From positions 1 to 64,000 of the forward strand of contig NZ_JAODTZ010000042.1 in NCBI RefSeq assembly GCF_025399795.1: DNA of 64,000 bases. The letters run 5' to 3'. Below, in pieces: positions 43,907 to 52,941 of this stretch. The notes under the pieces were generated by a model. That model saw only the letters and a list, made by a program, of their open reading frames with translations, was not told the origin of the DNA and ran no database searches. Made by a program: the position numbers and the translations under genes. Origin of the DNA: Streptomyces rhizosphaerihabitans (GTDB lineage Bacteria > Actinomycetota > Actinomycetes > Streptomycetales > Streptomycetaceae). Position 1 is the stretch's first letter, and every line of letters begins with the position of its first letter.

Positions 43907-45808
43907 TCAGCCCAGTGCGAACTTCTGGGCGGCCGCTCCGTTGCAGTCCCAGATCTGCAGACGAGTGCCGTTGGCGGTGGCGCCGTTGGGGGAGTCCAGG
44001 CAGCGGCCCGACTGCGGGTTGAGCAGGGAGCCGTCGGCCTGTTGCTGCCAGACCTGCCCCCCGGCCGCGCCGCAGTCCCACAATTCGACCTGGGTGCCGT
44101 TGGCGGTGCCGTTGCCGATGATGTCCAGGCAGCGGCCCAGCGTGTGCAGCCGGCCGTCCGAGCTGTGGAACCAGTGCTGGTCGACCGCGTACGACTGGCA
44201 GCCCCACAGCTGTACGGCGGTGGCGTTGGCTCCGTTGTCGTCCCCGGCCACATCGGCGCAGGTGCCGCCCGGTCCTGTGACGGGCGCGCCCGCGTTGACG
44301 GCGAACTTCTGGGCGGCGGAGCCGTTGCAGTCCCAGATCCGCAGGCGCGTGCCGTTGGCGGTGGCGCCGTTGGGGGAGTCCAGGCAGCGGCCCGACTGCG
44401 GGTTGAACAGCGAGCCGTCGGCGCGCTGCACCCACTTCTGGCCTCCGACCCCGTTGCAGTCCCACAGTTCGACCTGGGTGCCGTTGGCGGTGCCGTTGCC
44501 GATGATGTCCAGGCAGCGGCCGATGGTGGCGAGGGACCCGTTGGCGTTGTGCGTCCAGTACTGGTCCTCGGCGTAGGACTGGCAGTTCCACAGCTGTACG
44601 GCGGTGCCGTTCACCCCGGTGTCGTCCGCGGCGACGTCGACGCACTGGTTTCCGGGGCCGCCGATCGTGCCCTGCGGACCGTTCGGGACGTTGGTCTGGC
44701 CCGAGTAGCCGACGGAGACGATGTTCGCCTGGACGGCGTTCTCGGCCGCGTCGGTCGGATAGCCCGAGACCATGACACCCTCGAAGAACGTCCCCATGTT
44801 CCAGTTGCTGTTGTCGCCGCCCGTGCCCAGGATGATGCCGCCCTCCTGCTGCATCGGCCGGTAGCCGCCCCGTGTGGGCAGCGCTCCGTCCCACCAGGTG
44901 GTCAGGCCGCCCGCTTGCGCGTTGCCGCCCTTCAGCGCGTAAGTGGTCTGCCCGTTGTTCTTCAGGACGGCCGTGACGTACGTGCTGTTGTTGCCCTTGT
45001 TCGCGGTGTTGGAGCCGTTGTCGCCCTGGAACATGCCGTTCTCCAGGTCGGCCTCGATCCAGGGTCCGGAGCCGCTGCAGGGCGCGAAGTAGCAGGTGGT
45101 GGCGATGGAGACGGCGTCCATGTGTCCGTTGCCGGTGTCGGCCGGGGTGGACTCCGCGTTTCCGTAGTCGAAGCAGCAGGCGGAGCCGACGTGGGTGCCG
45201 CTGGCCACCATGTAGGCGCCCTCCGGCTGGCCGTTCACGGCGACGCCCGACGCGGCGCCGTGCGAGCGGTAGCCGACGCCGGGGGAGATCCAGATCCCGT
45301 ACACCTTGTGGCCGCCCGCCGTGACCGCCAGCTCACTCGCGTCCGCACCGCGGTCGGCACCCATTCCGGCCGTGCCCGCGGGGCCGGGGAACAGGTCGTT
45401 GTGGCGGGACGTCTGGTCGTACACCTTCGAGATGCTGCACGTGGTGTTCGCGCAGAAGCTGTCCTGCTGGGCGGCGTTCGCGTAGCCGCCGGCCGACAGC
45501 AGCCCGATGTCGGAGGTCGCGCCGTCGGAGGCGCGGGTGACTTGATAGAGCGGGCCGTTGTACGCCGAGAACAACGCGCGTGTCGTGCTGTGGGCGGCGA
45601 CGCACGGGGTGCCCGCGCCGGCGTAGATGTCGCAGGGCTGTGAGCCCGCCGCCTGGGCGACGCCGGGCATGCCGACCAGGAAGGTCACTAGGAGGCCGAG
45701 TGCGGCGGCGACGGACAGCAGGGCGCGACGCAGTCGAAGCGGTCGGGGTACCGGCCCGGCCGCCGGAGACGGGAAGAGACGCGAGGAGGCAGATCTTCTT
45801 CTGCGCAT
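43907..45808 (-). CDS. Secreted GH54 alpha-L-arabinofuranosidase with two CBM13 lectin domains
   Basis: The product has 633 residues. A long basic signal peptide ends near GMPGVAQA-AG. Residues about 55-380 are the AbfB catalytic domain of GH54 (PCDIYAGAGTPCVAAHSTTRALF..SKVYDQTSRHNDL..WIEADLENGMFQG). The C-terminal 250 residues are two R-type lectin CBM13 domains with repeated QxW-like motifs (RCLDIIGNGTANGTQVELWDC, twice, and RCLDSPNGATANGTRL, twice). It should release arabinose side chains from arabinoxylan or arabinan outside the cell. The two CBM13 domains are near-identical at DNA level with a 384-bp period. Confidence 0.93.
   Translation of the reverse strand: MRRRRSASSRLFPSPAAGPVPRPLRLRRALLSVAAALGLLVTFLVGMPGVAQAAGSQPCDIYAGAGTPCVAAHSTTRALFSAYNGPLYQVTRASDGATSDIGLLSAGGYANAAQQDSFCANTTCSISKVYDQTSRHNDLFPGPAGTAGMGADRGADASELAVTAGGHKVYGIWISPGVGYRSHGAASGVAVNGQPEGAYMVASGTHVGSACCFDYGNAESTPADTGNGHMDAVSIATTCYFAPCSGSGPWIEADLENGMFQGDNGSNTANKGNNSTYVTAVLKNNGQTTYALKGGNAQAGGLTTWWDGALPTRGGYRPMQQEGGIILGTGGDNSNWNMGTFFEGVMVSGYPTDAAENAVQANIVSVGYSGQTNVPNGPQGTIGGPGNQCVDVAADDTGVNGTAVQLWNCQSYAEDQYWTHNANGSLATIGRCLDIIGNGTANGTQVELWDCNGVGGQKWVQRADGSLFNPQSGRCLDSPNGATANGTRLRIWDCNGSAAQKFAVNAGAPVTGPGGTCADVAGDDNGANATAVQLWGCQSYAVDQHWFHSSDGRLHTLGRCLDIIGNGTANGTQVELWDCGAAGGQVWQQQADGSLLNPQSGRCLDSPNGATANGTRLQIWDCNGAAAQKFALG
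43917..44684 (-). repeat. 384-bp near-identical tandem duplication encoding the CBM13 pair
   Basis: The segment from 43917 recurs at 44301 with long identical runs, for example the stretch around 43951-44022 matching 44335-44406 with few changes. The period is 384 bp, exactly 128 codons. The lectin domain was duplicated recently, or the copies are kept alike by gene conversion. Confidence 0.8.
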
Positions 45809-46325
45809 GTGTGCTCCCAAGGTGGAGGGTGGAGCTACAACTCGCCCTCGGAGCAGCCGAGTTCAGGCTGCCTGACGACTGAGTCGGAAGTTACGCGCGT
45901 TGGTCGATTGCGTCAATATTTGTTGCTTTCCTTTCTGGTCGACCCTTCCCTGTGTCCGAACGTGTGGCTTTGCGGCGATCGCGGTTGGTGTGGTGGCCCA
46001 TCCCCGACGCGGCCTTCCCGCCGTACCGGAATGCCGGTGCCAGTCCGGACGAATGGGGTGCTGCCGCCCCGTACCGCCCGCCGCGACCGGGCGACTCCGG
46101 AGCGGGGTAGACCTACTTCGGCAGCGGGGTCGACCTACTTCGGCCGGATCGTCCCGTAAGCCGTCGGATCCCCGCGGGGCGCCCTGAACAGCGGTGTGCG
46201 ACCCGGAAATTGAAAAACCTACGACGACCGAAAAGCGACTACTGCGGCCCGCCGGAGTTTTTTTGACCGGCTCTACTGTGCAACATTCGGGCGAGGTCGA
46301 GTAACACCCTTGGAGGGGAAACGCG
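45809..46325. other. Divergent promoter region between the GH54 gene and the 46-55 kb operon
   Basis: No gene is seen in these 517 bp. The GH54 side is AT-rich (GTCAATATTTGTTGCTTTCC near 45913). The operon side carries tandem 22-bp repeats at 46101-46144, an A/T-rich stretch (GAAATTGAAAAACC near 46205), and TTTTTTTGACC near 46258-46268 that may contain a -35 box. The ribosome site of the first operon gene is GGAGGGG at 46311-46317. Confidence 0.5.
46101..46144. repeat. Two head-to-tail 22-bp direct repeats, candidate operator
   Basis: The units at 46101-46122 and 46123-46144 (AGCGGGGT-A/C-GACCTACTTCGGC) differ at one base and directly abut each other. The 22-bp period is two helical turns, so two protein subunits would bind on the same DNA face. 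It lies 182 bp before the first gene of the 46-55 kb operon. Confidence 0.7.
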
Positions 46326-49112
46326 TTGTCGCCCACCACGGGATCCGAACACCGGTCCCTGCACGTCCTCACACCATCCAGTGACGAATCCCTGACCACC
46401 GAATGGGCCGGTGGAAAAGGGAAGAACCTGCACACCCTGACCGCGTCCGGATTTCAAGTACCGCGCTGGTCGATCATCGGCCTGGACGTATTCGCGGAAT
46501 TCTGCCGCGGCGGCGGACTGGACAAGTACCTGGCACGGCTGCTCGCCGACGACCGCCGGTCGAGCGCCGGCCGGATCGCTGCGGAGATCGCCCGCCTGAT
46601 CGAGGCCGCACCGCTCGACGACCGTGTCACGGACGCCATCGGGCTGGCCTACGGGCTGGCCGGCGGCGGCGCGGTGGCCGTCCGCTCGTCCGGCGCGCGG
46701 GAGGACGGCGCACGCCACTCCTTCGCCGGACAGTTCGACAGCTTCCTGAACGTCCGCGGTCTCGGCGAGGTCATCGCCCACGTCCGCCGCTGCTGGGCCT
46801 CCGCGTTCTCCGAACGCTCCCTGTGCTACCGGGCGCAGCACCGACTGCCGCCCGACGCCGGCGGGGTCGCCGTCATCGTTCAGCGCATGGTCGCGGCCGA
46901 GCGCAGCGGCGTGCTGTTCACCGCCGATCCGACGGCCGAATGCGCCGACCGGTATGTCGTCAGCGCCGTCCACGGGCTGGGGGAGGGACTGGTCTCGGGC
47001 GCGGTCGACGCCGACACCGTCGTCCTCGACGCCACCACCGGCGAGCCGCTCACCACGGTGATCGGCGACAAAGAGCAACGCTACGACGCCGGATCCGGAG
47101 TCGGCTGCCGGGTGTCACCCGTCGCCGACGAGGACCGCGCCACACCGGTCCTGACCGCCGCCGACCTCGTCCGGCTGCACGAGGCCGGGGCCCGCGTCAC
47201 CGCTCACTACGGCGCCCCCCAGGACATCGAATGGGCCATCGCCGAGGACACCCTGTGGATCCTGCAGAGCCGGCCGGTCACCACCCTCGCCCCGGCCGCC
47301 GGCCCCGCGCCGGAGCCCGCGGGAGACCTGCGGATCTGGGACAACTCCAACATCATCGAGAGCTTCAGCGGCGTCGTGTCCCCGCTCACCTACAGCTTCG
47401 CCGCAGACACCTACGCGAAGGTATACGACAGTTACGCCCGTGCCCTCGGTGTCCGCGGCGAGCAACTGCGCGCGGTGCAGGAGTGGACCCCGCACCTGCT
47501 CGGCTATGTCCACGGGCGTGTCTACTACAACCTGTTCCACTGGTACCGCATGGTGCGCCTCGCCCCGCTGTACCCGCTCAACCGGCGCGTCCTGGAGAAA
47601 TCCCTCGGTGTCGCCGAGAGTATTTCCGACGAAGTCGCCGACACACTCCATCCGTTCCCGCCCCGGCCCGGACTGCGCGGCCGGATCTCACGCCTGGCAC
47701 GAACGATGATCTTCGCCGGCAGATTCCTCACCATCCGGAAATCGGTGGAGACGTTTCACCGAGATTTCTATCGCGCGTACACGGTATTCAACAGCGTCGA
47801 CTACGACGCACTGCCCGGAGACGAGACCTACCGTCGTTTCCGGCGGCTGCAGCGGGAACTCATCGAGAAATGGGGTCCGATGCAGACCCTGGACGCGACG
47901 ATCCTGCTCTCCGTGGGACTGCTCGCGCTGCTCACCCGCAGATGGCTTCCCGCGGCGCCCGAATGGTTCACCTGGGCCGCGGCGGCTCCCGGCGGCGCGC
48001 TGGAGTCCGCCGAACCGGTGTGGGCACTGCGTGAGTTGGCCGCCCAAGCGCGCGCCGACACCGGGATCCTGCACCTGTTGGAACGCGCCCCCGGCGCCGA
48101 CCTGCACCGGGCGCTGCGCGACGCGGGCCACACCCGGTTCCTGGCCGCCGTCGACGCGTACATCGCCGACTACGGCTACCGCAGCCCCGACGAACTCAAG
48201 CTGGAGGTCGCCGACCTGCACGAGAATCCGGCAGGACTCTTCACGCTGCTGCGCGACGTGCTGGCGGAGACCGGCGACGGCGGCGCGCCGGACCGCGGCG
48301 ACGAGGCCGACGCCTACCTCGACCGGCATCTGCGCGGCCCGCGCCGCCTGTTGTACGAACGGGTGCGGGGCAAGGCCCGCGCGGCGCTCGCCGACCGGGA
48401 ACGGCTCAGGTTCTGCCGCACCCGCGCCTTCGGATCGGCGAAGCGCATGCTGCGCGCGCTGGGCCGCGACCTCGCGCGCGCCGGTGCCATCGACGCCTGG
48501 GACGACGTGTTCCTGCTGCGTCTGGAGGAGATCCGCGGCGCCTACGAGGGCATGATCGCCCACACCGAACTGCGGGACCTCGTCGTGCTGCGCCGCAGGC
48601 AACTCGCCGCCGACACCGCGCTGCACGCCCCTTCCCGCTTCACCACCCGTGGCGCCCCGTACTGGTCGGGCAACCTGGAACGCGCCGGATGGAGCAGCGG
48701 CCCGGCCGCCCCCAGCGGTGCCCGCGAGCTGACCGGCGTCCCCTGCTGCCCCGGCGTCGCCGAGGGGCCCGCCGTGGTCACCGACACCCCGCGCGACATC
48801 GGAGGCGGCATCCTGATCACCTACCGCACCGACCCGGGGTGGGTGACCGCACTGCCCTCGGCCGCCGCCCTCGTCATCGAACGTGGCAGCCCGCTCACTC
48901 ATGTCGCCGTCGTGGCAAGGGAGTTGGGTATTCCGACGGTGGTTCAGGTGAAGGGCGCCACCACCGAGATCCGCACCGGCACCCGGCTGCGGGTCGACGG
49001 CGGCGCCGGGACGGTGACCGTCCTCGCCGACCCGCCGCGCGACAGGACGATCGATGCTCCGGACAGGACGACCGATGCTCCGGACAGCCCCCGAACGGAG
49101 ACACACCAGTGA
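46326..49112 (+). CDS. PEP-synthase/rifampin-phosphotransferase-like enzyme
   Basis: The product has 928 residues. Residues about 25-320 are the ATP-grasp PPDK_N domain (GGKGKNLHTLTASGFQVPRW, AVRSSGAREDGARHSFAGQFDSFLNV, IVQRMVAAERSGVLFTADP, QDIEWAIAEDTLWILQSRPV). A variable central region follows. The C-terminal swivelling domain has ERGSPLTHVAVVARELGIPTVV with phospho-carrier His859. No pyruvate/PEP barrel is seen, which matches rifampin phosphotransferases: ATP gives AMP and Pi, and the beta-phosphate goes through His to an alcohol. The likely start is TTG 46326 behind GGAGGGG. It leads a seven-gene operon; its substrate is unknown. Confidence 0.85.
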   Translation: MSPTTGSEHRSLHVLTPSSDESLTTEWAGGKGKNLHTLTASGFQVPRWSIIGLDVFAEFCRGGGLDKYLARLLADDRRSSAGRIAAEIARLIEAAPLDDRVTDAIGLAYGLAGGGAVAVRSSGAREDGARHSFAGQFDSFLNVRGLGEVIAHVRRCWASAFSERSLCYRAQHRLPPDAGGVAVIVQRMVAAERSGVLFTADPTAECADRYVVSAVHGLGEGLVSGAVDADTVVLDATTGEPLTTVIGDKEQRYDAGSGVGCRVSPVADEDRATPVLTAADLVRLHEAGARVTAHYGAPQDIEWAIAEDTLWILQSRPVTTLAPAAGPAPEPAGDLRIWDNSNIIESFSGVVSPLTYSFAADTYAKVYDSYARALGVRGEQLRAVQEWTPHLLGYVHGRVYYNLFHWYRMVRLAPLYPLNRRVLEKSLGVAESISDEVADTLHPFPPRPGLRGRISRLARTMIFAGRFLTIRKSVETFHRDFYRAYTVFNSVDYDALPGDETYRRFRRLQRELIEKWGPMQTLDATILLSVGLLALLTRRWLPAAPEWFTWAAAAPGGALESAEPVWALRELAAQARADTGILHLLERAPGADLHRALRDAGHTRFLAAVDAYIADYGYRSPDELKLEVADLHENPAGLFTLLRDVLAETGDGGAPDRGDEADAYLDRHLRGPRRLLYERVRGKARAALADRERLRFCRTRAFGSAKRMLRALGRDLARAGAIDAWDDVFLLRLEEIRGAYEGMIAHTELRDLVVLRRRQLAADTALHAPSRFTTRGAPYWSGNLERAGWSSGPAAPSGARELTGVPCCPGVAEGPAVVTDTPRDIGGGILITYRTDPGWVTALPSAAALVIERGSPLTHVAVVARELGIPTVVQVKGATTEIRTGTRLRVDGGAGTVTVLADPPRDRTIDAPDRTTDAPDSPRTETHQ

Positions 49113-50809
49113 TTCTCAGCGAGGACCGGCTGCAGGACCTGCTCGACAAGTCCCTCGCCGAACTGCCCCCTGGCACCGAGTGGGCCGTGGCCCTGGAGGG
49201 CTCCATCGCGGAGGGATTCGGCAACCCCTCCTCCGACATCGACTTCCTGCTCGTCGGCCGCTTCGACGACGACCCGCCGACCATGCCGTCGCTGCTCTTC
49301 GTGGACGGCCGCCGGGTGGAGATCCGTACCCGGTCGTTGCGCCAACTCGCCGACCAGTTACGGGCGGTGGAGGAAGGTGCCGAGCGGCCCGGGCGGCTCT
49401 CCGAAGATCTCCTCAACCGCTGCCAGCGGGTGCTGCACAGCCACCCGCTGCGCGGCCACGCCCTGGTCGAGGAGGTGAAGGCGATGCTGCCCGTGGCGCG
49501 GTTCCGCCGGATCGCCGCCGACTGGTGGGCGCACCGGGCCCGTCAGTCCCTGCGGCACGCGACGGCGCTGCTGTGCCTCGGTGAGAGTGACGAAGCCGTC
49601 GACTGGACCCGCGCCGCACTTGTGCAGAGCGTCAAGTCCTGGGCGGCCGGCCTGGGCGAGACCTACCTCGAACCCAAATGGCTGTCCATGCAACTGGACC
49701 GGGCCGGGCGGGTGGACATACGCGACCGCTACTGGGCCCTGGAAGCGGCCGCTCTCCAGCCCGCCGGCACCCACACTGGCACCGGCACCCACACCGGAAC
49801 CGGCACGGACGCCGGCACCGACGCTGCCCAAGCCCTCCTGACCGCCTGCCTCGACTTCGCCGAGGATCTCGGACTCACCGACGTTCCCCGGCGGCCCGAG
49901 CGGCTCACCGTCCGACGCGCGGCCGGGGTGACCACCTGGCAGACCGGTGAACGCGTCCACGTCGTCCGCGGCGGCCGAGAGGTGTTCGCCCTCGGCCCCG
50001 ACGCCGGAGCCGTCTGGCGCTCCCTCGTCCTGGGCAGGCCGCTGCCCCGTGTGCTGGCCGAGGCCGCCGGCACCGGCGTCACCGAACCCGGCGCGCTGCT
50101 CGCCGTCTTCCTGCGCTACGGACTGATCCGCCTCGCCTGGAAGGGCGGCGGCCCCGTCACCCCCTCGCTGCCGCTCGCCGCCCCGCCCGGCCCCGTGACC
50201 CCACCGCCCTCCACCGCACAGCCGCTGCTGTCGGTGCGCGGCGCGGCCGTCGGCGGACCCCGCGCCGTCGACCTGATGCCCGTGCCGGCCGACCGGTTCG
50301 CCGCCGCGGCCATGGCCCTGGTGTGGTCCAACGTGGTCGTCGAGAACGCCGTCGAGGATCTGACCGGGGCGCTGCAACGCGGCCAGTGGCGGGTCGCCGA
50401 ACTCACCGCGCGGCGCGCCGTGCACGCCGCGCTGCGCGCACTGTTCAGCGCCCACGGCGTCAACCCGCTGCCCGCCGACTCCGACCTCGTACGCCGCATG
50501 GACCTGCTTCCGCCCGCCACCCGGCCGATCGGGGTCCGCGCCGGGGAACTGCTGCGGTGCGGCGTGGACTGCGTGAAGGACGGCGACGCTCTCCTCGGGG
50601 AGCTGCGGTTCTTCATCGACCTGGTACGCGGCGCCGTGGGCGCCGACTCCTTCCCGCTCTCCTTCGACTCCGCGGACACCTGGCGGGCGACCCTGCGACT
50701 CGGCCACGACTGGCTGCGCATCGGCGCCCATCTCGGCGCGGAGCTGCCCATCGAAGAGGCCCGGGACCTACTGGCCGGCAACGGGGCCCAGCCGCACCAG
50801 GCCCTGTGA
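49109..50809 (+). CDS. Nucleotidyltransferase-domain protein
   Basis: The product has 566 residues. The N-terminal domain carries the polymerase-beta-type motif GSIAEGFGNPSSDIDFLLVG, with Gly31-Ser32 and the metal-binding Asp43 and Asp45. A helical region (LRHATALLCLGESDEAVDWTRAALVQS) follows as in kanamycin-type nucleotidyltransferases. Then come a Thr/Gly linker (THTGTGTHTGTGT) and a second part with a PqqD-like winged-helix look (VHVVRGGREVFALGPDAGAVWRSLVLG) and a helical C-terminus. It could nucleotidylate a metabolite or a protein. GTG 49109 overlaps the previous stop (GTGA). Confidence 0.75.
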   Translation: MILSEDRLQDLLDKSLAELPPGTEWAVALEGSIAEGFGNPSSDIDFLLVGRFDDDPPTMPSLLFVDGRRVEIRTRSLRQLADQLRAVEEGAERPGRLSEDLLNRCQRVLHSHPLRGHALVEEVKAMLPVARFRRIAADWWAHRARQSLRHATALLCLGESDEAVDWTRAALVQSVKSWAAGLGETYLEPKWLSMQLDRAGRVDIRDRYWALEAAALQPAGTHTGTGTHTGTGTDAGTDAAQALLTACLDFAEDLGLTDVPRRPERLTVRRAAGVTTWQTGERVHVVRGGREVFALGPDAGAVWRSLVLGRPLPRVLAEAAGTGVTEPGALLAVFLRYGLIRLAWKGGGPVTPSLPLAAPPGPVTPPPSTAQPLLSVRGAAVGGPRAVDLMPVPADRFAAAAMALVWSNVVVENAVEDLTGALQRGQWRVAELTARRAVHAALRALFSAHGVNPLPADSDLVRRMDLLPPATRPIGVRAGELLRCGVDCVKDGDALLGELRFFIDLVRGAVGADSFPLSFDSADTWRATLRLGHDWLRIGAHLGAELPIEEARDLLAGNGAQPHQAL

Positions 50810-50883
50810 CGGCACCGGGCTCCCGGAGCGCACCGGGCTCCGGGACAGCACCCCACCCCACGTTCCGCGCGGAGGATTCACCG

Positions 50884-51990
50884 ATGTCCGATCCGATCAC
50901 GTCCGATCCGATGACGGTGCTGGTGACCGGTGCCAGCGGCTTCGTGGGCGCCGAAGTGACCGCCCGGCTCGGCGCCGCGGGCCACACCGTGCTGGCGCTG
51001 GTGCACCGCAACGGCGACCTCGTCCGCAACAACGGCAGAAGACTCACCGCCGGTCGGGGCACCCTCATCCGGATCACCGGCGACATCACCCGCCCCGGCC
51101 TCGGGCTGAGCGACGACGACCGACGGCTCGCCGCCACCGCCGACCGGATCGTGCACTGCGCCGCCGTCACCGACTTCGGACTCCCGAAGGACCGGTACGA
51201 ACGTGTCAACGTCGAGGGCGTCCGGCACGTCCTGGCCCTCGCGTCGGCAGGCCGTACCCCGCTGGTGCACGTCAGCACCGCCTACGTGTGCGGGGAACGC
51301 GACGGCATCGCCCGCGAGGACGAGCTCGACCTCGGCCAACGCCCGGGCAACGACTACGAGAAGAGCAAACTGGCCGCCGAGACGCTGGTCCGCAAGGCAG
51401 CGGCGGACGGTCTGCCCGTGACCGTGGTCCGCCCGAGCATCGTCACCGGCGCTGCCCGCACCGGCCGCATCCGCGACCTCAAGACCATCTACCCCGTGCT
51501 CCGGGTCCTCACCAGGGGCCTGGTACGCACCGTGCCCGGTCACCACGACGCCGTCCTCGATCTGGTCCCGGTCGACCGCGTCGCCGACCTCGTGACCGCC
51601 GCCGCCACGCGTTTCCAGGACGCCGAGGGCCGCACCCTGCACGCCGTCGGCCACGAGCTGACGCTGCGGGACATGTCCGACGTCCTCGCCGAGTACCCGT
51701 CGTTCCACGTGCCGCGGTTCGTCCCCCCGTCCGCGTTCTCCGCCGAGGCCCTGCCCGGCCGTGAACGCCCCTACTACGACCGTGTCGTCTCCCTGTACGA
51801 CCCCTACTTCCGGCGCCGTGTCCGCTTCGACGCCACCCACGCCGAGGCCTTCGGCCACCGTCCGGCGCCGTCCGGCGGACGGCCCTACCTGCGGCGCCTC
51901 CTCGACCACTGCCTCGCGACCGGTTATCTCGGCCCGTCCCCGCCCAAGAAGCCGGCCGCCGCCCGACCCGACGGGAGCACCCACCGATGA
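50884..51990 (+). CDS. Extended SDR, thioester-reductase/epimerase-like
   Basis: The product has 368 residues. The Rossmann motif TGASGFVG lies at 15-22, the active-site strand at VHVSTAYVCGE and the catalytic pair at Tyr158-Lys162 (NDYEKSK). The STAYVCG...YEKSKLAAE pattern is closest to NAD_binding_4 fatty-acyl/thioester reductases, and then to NAD-dependent epimerases. The first reading would let it reduce an acyl thioester to aldehyde or alcohol. GGAGG precedes the ATG at 50884, and its stop overlaps the next start by four bases. Confidence 0.85.
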   Translation: MSDPITSDPMTVLVTGASGFVGAEVTARLGAAGHTVLALVHRNGDLVRNNGRRLTAGRGTLIRITGDITRPGLGLSDDDRRLAATADRIVHCAAVTDFGLPKDRYERVNVEGVRHVLALASAGRTPLVHVSTAYVCGERDGIAREDELDLGQRPGNDYEKSKLAAETLVRKAAADGLPVTVVRPSIVTGAARTGRIRDLKTIYPVLRVLTRGLVRTVPGHHDAVLDLVPVDRVADLVTAAATRFQDAEGRTLHAVGHELTLRDMSDVLAEYPSFHVPRFVPPSAFSAEALPGRERPYYDRVVSLYDPYFRRRVRFDATHAEAFGHRPAPSGGRPYLRRLLDHCLATGYLGPSPPKKPAAARPDGSTHR

Positions 51991-52931
51991 CCCCCGCCCA
52001 CCTCGCCGAGCCCTCGTACGGCATCCCCGTGTCCCCCCTGCTGACCTGCCACCCCGACAAGCGACGGCTGTACGGCGCCGACACCTACTACCAGGAGAGC
52101 CACGAACAACTCGCGGCCCTCACCGGCGACATCACCGGCTTCGCCCACCGGCATGCCGCGCTGCTGCTCAAGCCGGACGCCGTCGTGGCCCGCAGGCTGG
52201 ACGCGGCCGTGGAATGGCTGTCCGGGCAAGGCTTCAGAATCGTCGGCGCGGCGGTCACCCGGCTGACCCGCACCATGATCCGCTCCCTGTGGTACTTCCA
52301 GTGGAATCTCGCCACCCCCTACCGCAGGCGGCTGGCCGCACTCTTCCTGGAGGACGCCGACGCCCTCGTCCTGCTCGTCCGCCCCGAGCACGACCTGGAC
52401 GTGCCCGCGTCGGTCGAACTCACCCGGCTCAAGGGGCCCACGGACCCGGACACCCGCCGGCCCGGCCAGCTGCGCCATCTCCTGGGCCGCTACAGCTACT
52501 TGCTGAACCTCGCGCACACCGCTGACGAACCCGCCGACGTCCTGCGCGAGTTGGCCGTCCACTTCGACGACACCGCGCGCGACCGCCTGTTCCGCTCCGC
52601 CCTCGCCGACGAGGACCGCACCTTGGAGGCACTGGAGTTGACCGGCCGGCTGTACGCCGCCACCAAGCCCCGGGACCTCGACTTCGACCCCGCTGTCGCA
52701 CGGCTGCGCGATGCCGTATCCCGGCACGGGGGCGCCGACGCCGCCACCACCCCGCGCGCGCTGCTGGAGACCGCCTGGGCAGAGGGGATCGACCTCGACC
52801 CGTGGGACACCGTCATCGTCGGTTCAAAGGTGCTCCCCATGCGGCACCCCGGCCGCGCGCCCGTGCTGGACGGAGCCGACGCGGACACCTGGCGCCGCCA
52901 CCTGGACACCGTCCGCGCCCCCGCGAACTGA
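51987..52931 (+). CDS. NDK-domain protein with C-terminal extension
   Basis: The product has 314 residues. Residues about 55-190 resemble nucleoside diphosphate kinase: ALLLKPDAVVARRL (the KPD motif), GFRIVGAAVTRL, ADALVLLVRPEHDL and LLNLAHTADEPADVLREL, where His177 sits at the position of the phospho-His in NIVHGSDS. About 55 extra residues precede this domain, and about 120 follow it and are not NDK. A housekeeping NDK has about 140 residues, so this is a specialised relative. ATGA overlap with the SDR gene suggests joint production. It may phosphorylate a pathway monophosphate to a diphosphate; that is inference. Confidence 0.7.
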   Translation: MTPAHLAEPSYGIPVSPLLTCHPDKRRLYGADTYYQESHEQLAALTGDITGFAHRHAALLLKPDAVVARRLDAAVEWLSGQGFRIVGAAVTRLTRTMIRSLWYFQWNLATPYRRRLAALFLEDADALVLLVRPEHDLDVPASVELTRLKGPTDPDTRRPGQLRHLLGRYSYLLNLAHTADEPADVLRELAVHFDDTARDRLFRSALADEDRTLEALELTGRLYAATKPRDLDFDPAVARLRDAVSRHGGADAATTPRALLETAWAEGIDLDPWDTVIVGSKVLPMRHPGRAPVLDGADADTWRRHLDTVRAPAN

Positions 52932-52941
52932 GGAGCGGCCC

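Noticed and set aside
43403..45643. 746-codon plus-strand frame opposite the YihY and GH54 genes
   Set aside because: The apparent repeats (AVGGGAVGGVQAAARLRVEQ and similar) only reflect the duplicated CBM13 DNA read backwards.
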